From Arbacia lixula (lineage: Eukaryota; Echinodermata; Echinoidea; Arbacioida; Arbaciidae), in the NCBI GenBank assembly GCA_963669155.1, contig OZ022584.1, positions 6,769,681 to 6,833,680 on the forward strand: a stretch of DNA of 64,000 nt. Reading direction: 5' to 3'. Each line of letters starts with the position of its first letter. Position 1 is the stretch's first letter. The notes under the pieces are model-generated. The model saw only the letters and a program-made list of their open reading frames with translations. It was not told the DNA's origin and did not search any database. The position numbers and the translations under genes are program-made. Shown here one piece after another: positions 21,897 to 34,400 of this stretch.

Positions 21897-24800
21897 TCTC
21901 TCTGTCTCTCTCTATTTATCTATCTGTCTCTGGCTCTTTCTATTATCTGTCTGTCTGTCTGTACGTATCTCTCTCTTTCTGTTCCTTTGCCCTTGCCATC
22001 TATTCTTCCTTCCACTCTCTCTTCTCCCGCTCTTCCTTCTCCTGGATACGTGGTAACACCATTCTGCTGTACAAAGCATCTGTCCTTTCAATCTAATTTT
22101 CTTACATATTTTTTACAGTGCATGTTTTATTTACAAGGACATTGTGATGTCTATTTGATGAATGCACATAGTACTGTCTGACATGCAAATCCATGGCTTA
22201 AGGTAATTGGGTCTCCTTAATGAGAGCTTTGGGTCCAAAGGTTTATACCAGCTATTAATTAGTGGATTCCATGTAATGAGGAAATTCAGATAACAAGTGC
22301 ACTATGCATGTAATTCATACTTAAAAGAAAATAAAACACTAAACATATCAAGTCCTTTTACGCCTTTTGGACCCCTTGCGCGCGTCAATGCTCAGCGGCG
22401 CACGCACAGTCGCACAAGCGCAGCCCGGGTAGGGCTATACGCTAGGGCGCGCGCGGCGGCCGTGGCCGGCCACTGTATGCCTGCTGCTGCACTGCATTTT
22501 GTTTGTTTGTTTTTTACAGCAAATTTTATGTGGACATGACCTTGCCCAAAATCATACTGTTGCTGCCACAAATGTCTCCTAGATCTGTTCCTTGAATTTG
22601 ATAGCCCACTTAGCCTGACCAGCTAGGGCGTTGTGTGCATGCATGCAGCATTCAACCAGAACCAGAACTAGATCTAGACCGATAATAATTGTCTAGCCTT
22701 GCTCGCTATATAGGTGCCGGCGCGGTGATATGCGTATTAAGTACAGTATGCGCCCGCCCCGAATATGACAACTTTTGCCATTGGCTTGTGGTCTGAAACA
22801 TGTTTATTTAAAGCTAAAACGCGAACGCAATGTTTGACCAACGAACACCATTCTTACATCATCGTAAAGCTTAGAGAAAACTGCACAATGACTCATGGGA
22901 ACTAAGCTGTAGGACACCATTAAGGGAGATTGGATCGAGTGGAAAATCGTTTGTGGTGACATACAGTGGGATTTTACGTTGAGTTTCATCCTATTTTTGA
23001 TATGAAGGGGATGTTTTTGACCCCAAAATGCGAATGTAATTAATATCTTTGCAAAAGTTTCAATTATTTAATGGAAATAATATAATATCATCAGCACTAT
23101 ATCATTGGAACTAGCGATACAAATGGAAACTTTTTTCAGGAATGACAAAATTTGTAACAAAACATGAAATTTCCAATGGTATTTCCATAGAGTGGTAGAC
23201 ACGCGCAGAAAGCACGCGCAGTTAGTGTCCCATAGGATTTGATATGCAATTGTTTGAACATGATCTTTATTAAGATTTGTTCCTTTGCCCTTGCCATCTA
23301 TTCTCCCTTCTACTCTCTCTTCTCCCTCTCTTCCTTCTTCTGGATACCTGGTAACACCATTCTGCAACGCAAATTATAGAATTTATTTTGCTACAACGTA
23401 TGTAATAAAAAAAAGTGCTTAATCCAAATCTGATTTGCATTTCGAAAGCAGATCAACCTGTCAGTTGAAATAGTATGTTTGTCGTATAAATACTTATGAA
23501 ACTATTTTACTCTTTAAGTTTTACATCTCACATTGCTCTTGTGGTTCTTGTATAGTTGATTTACAGAATGCAAAATGAAAGGGAAACCCCAACTTTAAAC
23601 ATTGTCCAACAGTCTATTCTTAATCCTCATGAGATGAAGCGAATTTCGTTTCTTGAATATGTTCCCATGCAGGTGTGCTGGAAACTCCAACTGTGTTTTC
23701 TCTGTCATATTACCTGCTTAATCCGCAACTCTTGTTTCGCCAGACTTTCTGAATTCCTTTGTGTACCCGGGTAACCCGATAAGGAGTCGAAAGTCTGTCT
23801 GCCTCTCAAAAGTTTGCCTGCGTTGAGACTTGAGTGGTGTCTGGAGTGGAGTAGTGGAAGTCTGGAAAAAAGGCTCTCTTTTCCCTAGCTTGGCTTTCAG
23901 GCTGTTGGGCATTTATTTTCAATCCAAACTGCAAAAGTCAGTGGGTCTGGCTAGTAGGCTAATCATTCTAAAGTCCCTCTCTGCTTTCATATCAGTGCAA
24001 GTCCTCTTCTTACAGCGACTAGTCTTAGAGTACTAAACTTGATTGTCAGTTGAGATTAGAAATGTTCAACAGCCAGAAAGTACACTACAGCTCAAAGGAA
24101 TTGGCATAGGGAAAGGGAAAGGGAAGGAGCTGCAGTTTTAAATCACGGTTTATTTTGTTCAGTTTAGCATGAAACACGATGCTTTTTAGGCTAAAGCATT
24201 GTGTTTCATGCTGAAGTGGACAAAATATACCGCGGTTTAAAACTGCGGCTCATACCCTTTCCCTTTCTCTATGCCAATTCCTTTGAGCTGTGGGCTATCC
24301 CCGCCCCCCCCCCCCCGCCTCCTTCAAATGAGAATACGGCAGCTACGTGTCAAATAGAAACACCCCAGTGTTGAGGAGTGGGCAGACAGCACTCAATGTG
24401 TTTATCAACTTATCGATAGTGTTTCTTATATCCTGACAACAAGAAGCCTTTTTTTTTCACTTTACAAATGGTCATCATCATGATATGGAATTGAAAATGG
24501 GTTAGTTTCATCAGAAAAAAGTTTGTTATTTGCCTCATTATCATCAGCACCAGAGTGGAAATATTGCGGGATTTGTGTGAGGAATCTTTTTTAAAAAATA
24601 TTCAGGAATATTCGTAACCAGTAGCAACTTCACCTTCGGTCAGTGAACAAGGTGATCCTAGGCCCTGTCTTAAAGAGAAATGTGATCAATTGATCTGCAA
24701 TTAATAGCAATTGTAACTGTGCACACTAAAGATAGGGGATAATTGGACTTACAATCGATTCAGATAAATCACAACTCTATGACAGGGCCCTGTACATTGC

Positions 24801-27800
24801 CCTAATTATAGAAAAAAAAATGTAGCTGATGTAGATGTTGGTTGGAGAGGGGTACATTAATCTTCTACTTCAAATCTGAGTAAACAACCTCTCAAAGTGC
24901 AATGTGCATGCTGCATCATTATTTTCAACATTTTGATTCATATCTAGTGCTGTCATGAATGTGTTTTAATCGAATCATTAATGATCACTTCTGCAATTAA
25001 CCCCAAGCATGTCAGTCAAGCATGATGAGAAACTCTAGATAGTAGCTTAAAGAGCTCAAAGTAATTGCAGGAAAAAAATTGGATTTGCAGACCAGGAAGT
25101 TTCATGTTTTATCCACAAATAGATTGACATGCATTGTACATTAATGTTCAGTCACCCTTGTCTTGTTTTTCTGTTGTTGCATGAAGAAACTGCTAAATGT
25201 ATGATTTTTGTTTTTGAAGTGCTTGCTGGTGCCAAGTTCAACATTCTTGATGGCATGTTTTCTTGGCCAGCTTCCCAAACAAGCTACTGTAGAAACACGG
25301 CTGACTGTCAATTTCAATGTTTATTTTGCCTTGTCAGGAGTGATGGTATAATGGCTTCTTGTATTCAGCAATTCATTCTTGTGTTAGAAAAATATGTATT
25401 AAAAGATGGAAATCTCTTAATCCAGCATATCAGGTATCCACATAGGTATGTTTTATATTTCAAAGGGTTAGATTCCATAGTATCCGGCAATTGATTTGTG
25501 TATAGTACATGTAATGGTACTGATTGTAATTGATTGTGTATAACAAACAATATTTTATGTAATTTTTTAAACCTGATTTTGGACAAATGCACTCCATTTT
25601 CGATTGTGCACGCTTCCTTTTCACAGTGCTTTGACACCTGCAGTACGTGTAGACCCTACAAGTCTTAAAGGGGAAGTTCACCCTGAAATTATTTTGGTTT
25701 CAATAAAAAGAGGCAAATGAAAGAAACATATGAGTGAAGGTTTGACGAAAATCAGTCAAAGGAAAAGAAAGTTATTTGATTTTAAAGTTTTGATTTTGTG
25801 ACGTCACATGCGAGGTGCTCTCCCATATGTTGTGCACAATTTTTTTCGAAAATGTGCATTTTCTCACAAAGATATGCATCCTTTTACTCATGCGTTTGAT
25901 ACATTATCAGAAGTACGTTTTTACACACATATCTGTACGAAAAAAAAATCATTTCGTTGTCAAAAACAGGGAAAAAAGCAATTTATCGACTTATTTTGTA
26001 CACAACATATGGGAGAGCACCTCGCACGTGACGTCACAAAATCAAAACTTAAAAATCAAATAACTTTCTTTTCCTTTGACCGATTTTCGTCAAACCTTCA
26101 CTCATATGTTTCTTTCATTTGTCTCTTTTTATTGAAACCAAAATAATTTCAGGGTGAACTTCCCCTTTAACTGTCCTTTCATGTGGGAGCCCAGGTGGTT
26201 CAGGAACTTTTGCATACTCATTTCGTTACACCCGGCTTGAAAAGTGACCCCCCGTAATTGTATTTTGTTTCCTCCCCTGACACAGGTCCTGTCAGAGGCA
26301 TTTTCTTGGTGTCAGCTGGCATCATGCCAGCCATACTCATAATTTAGCAATTACATAACATGTTAAGATACCACTTAATTTTGTGTATTTTACAACATCC
26401 TTACCGTCCTGTTTGTGTGTTTGTCTTTTCTATTTTTTTTAACAGGGGCTATGGAACCACACACATATTTGATGGCCTGGAGCCTTCTATGCAGTACAAG
26501 TATCGTCTGAAGGTACTCAACAACAATGGCAACAGTGAGTTCAGCCCTGCAGTCACAGTCAACACAACCAGTGAGTATGCGAAGTCCTGAATTTCCTACA
26601 ATCCAAATCAAATTTTACAAATTATAAACTTAGTTTGTATTCAGATGCTTGATAACAACAAGAATTTTAATCTTCAAAGAGCAGATTTTAACTTTAGTTG
26701 ATGGGAATCGAAATCATTGAGAATCTGATTTGGCGCCCAAGAACAGGTCATCATGCAGTCATGCATAACTTCCGCACATCTTGGTGACCCGCCCCCCCCC
26801 CCCCACACCAGATGATTTAGCCCCTGCAAAACAAAAGGAGCCCTGATGGCTATGTAAAGAGCCCTTGTGGAGAAAAAAATACCTCATAGGGTATTTTTAT
26901 CGACAAATTTACTAATTGAAAGTTATGATATCAGGATTGACAACTTTTTATCCCTTTCCCCCTGATTCAATCAATCCTGATTTGGTGATGTGCACATCTT
27001 TAGTTTAATTTAGTAATGACGATAACGATGATCAAATGTAGCAACTATCAGAGTGATTTCATTGACCATTGTATACTGTACATTAAAGTTTCGTTCTTCT
27101 GGGCAATCTCTGTTCTTATTTTATTCCCTTCCATTTTACTTTCACTTTTACTTTTACTAACATCAGTTTCTCTCTATCACTCTCACCCCCACTCTTTCTC
27201 TCTCTCTTTCTCTCTCTTTCTCTTTCTTTCTCTCTCTCTCTCTCTCTCTCTCTCGCCACTCTCTCTTTCTCTCCCCCTCGCTCCCCCTCTCTCGCCCGTC
27301 TCTCCCCCTACTCTCTCTCTCCCTCTCTTTCTCGATCCCCTCTCTCCCTCCCCCCTCTTTTTTCCTCTTTCTCTACCATTCTCTGTGATGCTCTTTTCTC
27401 TGTCTCAAATGTTTAATGATATTTTATACACATTTTGCTGATGGGGGGCATTTCATCAAAGGACTTGTCGGACGTTTTATCCGACAAACAGTTATAAGCT
27501 ACTGAAATGCTTGCATCTTATTGGCCGAGAGCAAACTTGTCGGATAAAATATCCGACAAGTCCTTTGATGAAATGCCCCCCAGGGTTTTATTTAACCAAT
27601 CCATTTTCTCAAATCCTTTTTGACTCACCCTAAAACTAACCCACAGTAGTTTGGAATCTTCTGCTTTTGAATCATTCTGCTATCTTATTGATAATCTCAA
27701 GGAAGATAAATACTTCTCCTGCTTGATGTCCGATTCCGTACTCATTATTTCAACTGGACATCCACGTTCACTTTAAAAAAAAATGTTTGTATCAGTTTGA

Positions 27801-30800
27801 ATAGTACTAGTGTCAGTATAATGAAGATAGACTATTAGTGATCAATATTGATAACAATGGCAGTGTTTTTTGTTACAGAACATGTGCAGATGTTATATTT
27901 ACAGTTAGGTGTTGGCTGTAATGGTGTAGGCATAAATTTGTTACCTTCACGCAATATACCACCTGTCATTAGTTGGCAAAGTCAGGTAACAGCACTCGTC
28001 CAAGAAAAACAAATGAGAGAGAAAAGGAAGCCGATCGTAAATCATATAAAATCTGACCTCCCCATGTTTCCAGAGCTCAGTGATGAGTGTGAAAACAAAG
28101 GAAGGATATTAGCTGTAGAAAGAGAACATCTGCTCTGTGTTGTCTGTATGTACATACGTACATGTATATCGATCATATTTTCACCAAAGATAAGATACAT
28201 GTAAAAAGTTGGTCATTATTTTTAAAAATATTTTATTGTGTTCTGCCTACAAAAAAGGGGGAGGGGGGCTGCAGACTTAGTTGCCTCTTCACAAATCAAA
28301 GAAGAGTTGCTCTGTTAAGATGTAGTATCACAACCTCTCATCTAGCAGTGCTGAGTGTATTTTACATGTTCTCCTCCCCTCTCGTTTTAGAGAGAAAAAG
28401 CTAAAGGAATGTTAACTAGAGCATTTGTTTGAGTACATGTAGAAGTGTGGGATGGGCAGGGAATACACTAAACAGGACTAAAATGCGTCATGTTCTGTGG
28501 TGACTCTCGTTGAAATCTGTGTTGTTGATATATACGTAGTTGTTGTTGTTGTTACTTTTTGTTTTGGGTGTTTTTTTTTTTTGGGGGGGGGGGGGGGGCA
28601 GGAGGTGGTGGTGGTGGTAAGGTACCATGCCTGAGTCCCTAATAAAGCTTAATTGAATACTGACAAACTTCACGTTAAGAAGAAAAATTCATCTGCCATT
28701 TAGTAATCTCAAGGACATCAATTCTGTTATGGACTCGATGGGTCGCTAAGAACAGATGCTCTGTCATGCATGTCCACCCATTCCCCATGGTGCCTGAAAA
28801 GTCACGGAAGATTGAGCCAGGGAATGTTTCCTGGAAAATTTTATTCCTGTTAAAGTACATTAAAATGTGATTCCTGTAAAAGCAAGTTCATCCGTCACAG
28901 TTCAAGGTCAATACATTTATCCCCTTGTTCAGGTCTTTGAGGAGGTCTACTGTAGAATAAACTGACATTTGTACAAATGAAATAAATCTGTCCAGTTGTT
29001 TCTTGAGGAATGAGTCATATACACATGTACATGTACACATATTTAAGTTTTACAACATTGCATGTGTATGTTGTGTGGTATTGATTGATTCAATAGGGGA
29101 GGGGTGGGAGGCTTTTACCCTCATATTTTTTAGATACCATATATTGACTTTCCTTGTTAGACGATCAAATCATTAACATTTACAGCTAGTACCTTTGAAA
29201 ATGATCCTTCAAAATACATTACACACATCGTACAGTGTGTAGTGAATTGTACTCTCATTGCGTGAATAGATTCTTTCTCATGCATAGTTTGCTGTTTATA
29301 CATGGCCAAATATTTGCACAACAACTTGCAGTTGAAAATGATTCTTTCATGTGTTTTGAAATAATGTCATTGCCATTGTGTGGATGACTAGAAAAAGGTG
29401 AGTTCATCCATTGATATCAAAAGCATGCATGTTCCCTCCTCAGAAATGGACCGTTCTGCTAGTAAACCCCCCAGTATTTGCCTGAAAATCGTTACTCTAC
29501 ACCTACATTTACTGTATGTACATGATACACAATTCACATTTCATGGCAAATCGTTCACTATTTTTTTTTTATTCTCCGCGCAATCACAATATATATGCAA
29601 TGCTAGGGATAGATCCATTCACACGTTTTCAGGTCTTAATTTTGCATACATGTGTAGGAAAAAGTAGGTCTTGATAATCACTGAAATGCAGCAGCTGAAA
29701 AAGAGACACCCTTAGCTCATTAAACTATTCAGACTGGTCACTGGAATAGAGAGTTGAATGTAAGAAAATTGCTTTAAAAAAGACTCAGAGAGGCAGTTCA
29801 ATGAATCATTCAAATTGAAAGTGATCTGAAAGTTTAATATTTACGCGACACTCTTTCTTTCTTTCTGTTTATGGGTCTGATGATTCACTATTCCAGCACT
29901 TGAAAGTGAATTTACAGTAACGGGAAAGTTAAGTTGGTTTTAATAAAAGCAGAAACATGAAAGAAACAAATAAATGAAGGTTTGACAAAAATCCATCAAA
30001 GGATAACAGAGTTTTAAAATCTCAAATTCCTAATTTTGTAATTTCACTTGTGAGCTACTCTGCTGTATATTTTTTTGTGTTGAAAATTTCCATTTTCCCC
30101 AAAATATGTACCATTTTACCTATGCATTTGACATCATTAGACATATTACACAAAAACTTCTAATGAAAAAGAGTTATTCCTTTATCTAAAAAAAAAAGAG
30201 AGAAAAAGGGAAGTTGTGGAATCATACAGTATAGCAGATATGGGAGATTAGCTGGCAAGTGATGTCACAAAATAAACATTACAAAGTCTTGGCCTTTGGA
30301 TGGATTGTCATCATTCCTTACTTGTTGCTTTCCTTGTTCTGCTATAATACAAACCAAATTAACTTTAGGGTGGATTTTTCCATCTTAGTTTAGGGTTATA
30401 GTAAACAGTACCAATACTGATTCCATCTTTCTCATAAAATTATTTGGAATGCAGCATATAAAAGTAACAAATTCAAGAATGTTGTACTCTTACTTTAGAT
30501 GCCTTCTTACTGTGACATCACTGTTGTACATGTACGTCATGCGTTGGGAAATATCAGACTTCAAAACTGGTTGATTCTGCTGAAACTTTCACTAATGTAT
30601 TTGTTTTGTTTTCTGTTTTTCTAGAAGCATTAATTTGTCATATTAGGGTGTTAGAACACTGTTGAAATGGAACAAAATACAATACATGATTGCAATGAAT
30701 AAAAATGCACAAATTCCTTTCCTTCCCACTTCTAGCCATGACACAAACTGAAACTCTAGATGCTCCTAATCACAAATTAATTTACATACACTGCAAACAA

Positions 30801-31367
30801 TGCAACCAGCACGCAGTTTACACCATCTCAAACCACATAGAACAGAAATGTATTTCTTGTAGTCATCAGCAAAGTATGCTTACATTTCAACACAACAGGT
30901 GAGCACCGTGATTTTTTCTAGTGAAAATGGATCAGCAAGGTTATAGGCAAACACATATTTTCAACATCTTAGAGTTTTTAGTTTGGTTGTAATTGATAAC
31001 AGTTAAGTTCTCATACAAATCACTTTAAAATCCTTACTCGAAAGCACTGTAGAGAGACTTTGCACTAGTTTGCAACTTCACTCACAAAGCTATAATGTAT
31101 TGAAATGCACATCATCATTGAAATATTGTGTCAAAAAGGATAGACCAGTGCACAATTACATTTGTTGGGGTTTGAAAACACTACTCTAGAATTAACCATG
31201 ATCTTTATGAATATTGTAACAAGAACAAGAAAATTGTTCTAATCATGCATGAGAAGGCACTGTACAGGTTTGTGTTTGCATGACTTATGTGTTTGCTTTA
31301 TTTGTGTGTGTTTTGGTATGTGGGAGAGAGTGAATATATGTATGTGGGTGAGAGTATGTATGCATGT

Positions 31368-31405
<38 letters not shown>

Positions 31406-34400
31406 ATGTGTCTGTGGATGTTTGGATGACATAAAGGGTATATGCGAATGTAATCAAGTATAGGCAGGTGCATCCTCTAAAAAATGTTAGTTCCGATATT
31501 GTCTCCCACCTCATGATCAATTGAGCTGCATTTGTCAGCACTTCTTACAAACACCCAATGCTAAACAACATCCCTTCACTGTAGCGTCCTACGGCCGATT
31601 GGTTCCATTATTGCCAAAGCACATACATGCTGTATACTCACCTTACAATGTATTTAAAGGTCCCCATGACACCAAAATGTATGTTGACTTAATTTGATGC
31701 AATGACATATGATGCTATTATAAGCACTTGCAGGTAGTCATTGCAATGTTTAGTTTTTGCATTTATTTCGTCTATTATCCTGCTTATTTCTACCTTTGAT
31801 GATGTCACAAGAAGAATCTTGAGTAGAAGGATATTCTGGAGGTGGGGCTTATCCGTGCTGAGAAAAAATAAAGAAAAATTATTTTAAGATATAGGACACA
31901 TAACTCCATTCAACAGTTGGTCATTTTGATATATTAAGTTGCATCAAATTAAATCAACATACATTTTGATGTCATAGGACCTTTAAGATGCTGAAGAGTT
32001 TGTGTTCAAAAGATGTAAATCCACCTTTTACCAAAGCCATTTACCCCTTTAAGTGCATTTTATGATTCATTTCCCCACAGTGCACATAAGTAAAGAACAG
32101 TTTTTGTCAGGCACACAAATTTAAAGGGTTACTAAATTAGAAAAACAAGTTCCCACGAATCTATGTAAAATTATCCACTAAAAACGAATTTCACATTTGT
32201 TTGCCGCAATAAAGTCTCATTTTGACAAAAATTTGAAAAAAACACGCCTCCAGTGACGTATAAGAAGTCAAAATGCCATAGATTGTACGGAAGTCAACAA
32301 TAGACCATTTTCTTGATGTATTCACAACTTTCCCCCTAACTGCGTAGTAACACGTTATTGCATTCACCTGTATCTTGTCATTCAGATTCAGTGGATGGAG
32401 TGCACTTTGAATCTATTAGTTGTTGCTACTCAGACAAACCTCTGACAAACTTTGGGGTTCCCATTGGTAATGTCTTGTTTGAATTGCATGAATAAAACAT
32501 TTTATTTGCGCTGTTGGTATTTATGACATTTTGACTTCTCATACGTCACTAGAGGCGTGCGTTTTTTCAAATTTTCGTCAAAATGAGACTTTATTGCAGC
32601 AAACAAATGTGAAATTCATTTTTAGTGGATAATTTTACATAGATTAATGGAAACTTATTTTTCTAATTTGGTAACCCTTTAAGAGGAATGTTTATTCCAT
32701 GCTTTTACCAAATTCCACTCACTGATTAAATATTTTCAGTTACATGTGAATAGGTAGTGCCCATGTGATTCTGATGATTCTACAAAACTCTTCTGTTATT
32801 TTAAATATGTTGTACTCTATTTGATTACATGCCTTATGGGAGCAAGCATAGATGTACTCATTGAAAAATTGATTATTAATCACATCATGTATTGATCACT
32901 TGACTGGAAGTGGACATGACTCCAAACAAAATATGAATGTGTACCACAAGATGATATTTCCTTATATGTGGCATGGAGAAGTACTGGTATATACACTACA
33001 GCTCAAACAAATTGGCATAGGGAAAGGGAAAGGGAAGGAGCCCGGGGGAAGGAGCCGCAGTTTTAAACTGCGGTATATTTTGTCCAGTTCAGCATGAAAC
33101 ACGATGCATTAGCCTAAAAAGCATCATGTTTCATGCTGAACTGGACAAAATATACCGCGGTTTAAAACTGTAGCTCCTTCCCTTTCTTCCCTTTCCCTTT
33201 CCCTATGCCAATTCCTTTGAGCTGTAGAGTATCCCAATTGTTCTTTGCAGTCTTGACTAAAAAGATGTAACCCATGTGTCGCCCTCTCTCCATCATCCAG
33301 AGGAACCACAGACGGGGGAGCAGCTGCACAAAGCTATAGTCTTAACTCAAGACCTTCAGAAGGTACAAGAAATTCTGGACTCTGGCGATGTCTGGATCGA
33401 CGTTCCAGACAAGTTCGGGTACACACCGCTCATGGCAGCGGCGCAGAAGGGGATCGTCGAGTAAGTATCTTCTTGAAAATATACTCTATTATTTGCATTT
33501 TACCACAAAAATTGTGACTTCCTGTTGTTTTGCTAACCGGCAGCAGATTTGTGCAGAGCTGAAATACATTTCAAGCAAACATCCAAGATTTAGTTTTTTT
33601 TTTTCTTTTTTCAGGAAAATTTGAAATTCCTTCGCTCCATCACTCCCCTGACCTTTTAATCTTTCAGTGTTGCATGTGACTTTTTTCACAAGTTCATACA
33701 CACAAATCCAATAGAGCAAGATTTTACCGAGCACACGATGTGTTAAAGGGAGTAAACTGTACTGGGAAGACAAAAGGGCCTTTAAAAGGTGATCATGTGC
33801 AATCTTTTTGCCAATGGTCTTAAATTCATATATTGTCCATTTTAAAAACTTGCTGATTTTTTTTGCCCTCACATGATCCACATTTTGAGTAATTAGTGAT
33901 TAAATCACAAATCCTTGAAATGTTCGGCCCGAACAATTTGAGGATTTGGGATTCAATCACTAATTGCTCCAAATGTGGATAATTTTACGGCAAATAACTT
34001 TCAGCAAGTTTCTCAAACGGACAATACATGAATTTAAGATCATTGGCAAGAAGATTGCTCATGATCACCATTTGAAGGCCTTTTTGTCTTCCCAGTACAG
34101 TTTACTCCCTTTAATCCAAAGCTCTCTTTACATTTACCCCCCCCCCCCCCCCCCCCAGGATGGTAGACATGTTAATCGCCCATGGAGCAGACGTCAACAT
34201 GCAGAACGGCAGCGGTAAGGACGCCCTCATGCTGGCCTGCTTTGCTGGGCACCTGGAGATCGTGCGGCACCTCCTGTCTCACGGTGCATCATGGGATAGG
34301 AAGGACCTGGGCGGGTCGACGGCCTTGCACTGGGCGGTGGACGGAGGGAACAAGGACGTGGTCCAGTGGGCCATCATGGACGGCAGTTCGGTCAGTTTGG

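Larger units (their letters stand above)
15810..26445. other. FANK1 intron 2, 10.6 kb
   Basis: It holds three hairpin MITEs, a TTAA MITE, CT microsatellites, a CpG-rich block near 22.4 kb, C/G homopolymers (16840-16854, 19350-19385, 24302-24317) and a short GGCCCTGTC-ended inverted repeat at 24661-24791. I see no coding exon in it. Confidence 0.6.

Noticed and set aside
21631..22181. Long Ser/Leu-rich ORFs over CT microsatellites (also at 27016-27441 and 53711-53979)
   Set aside because: These are translations of simple repeats with no start context or domain.
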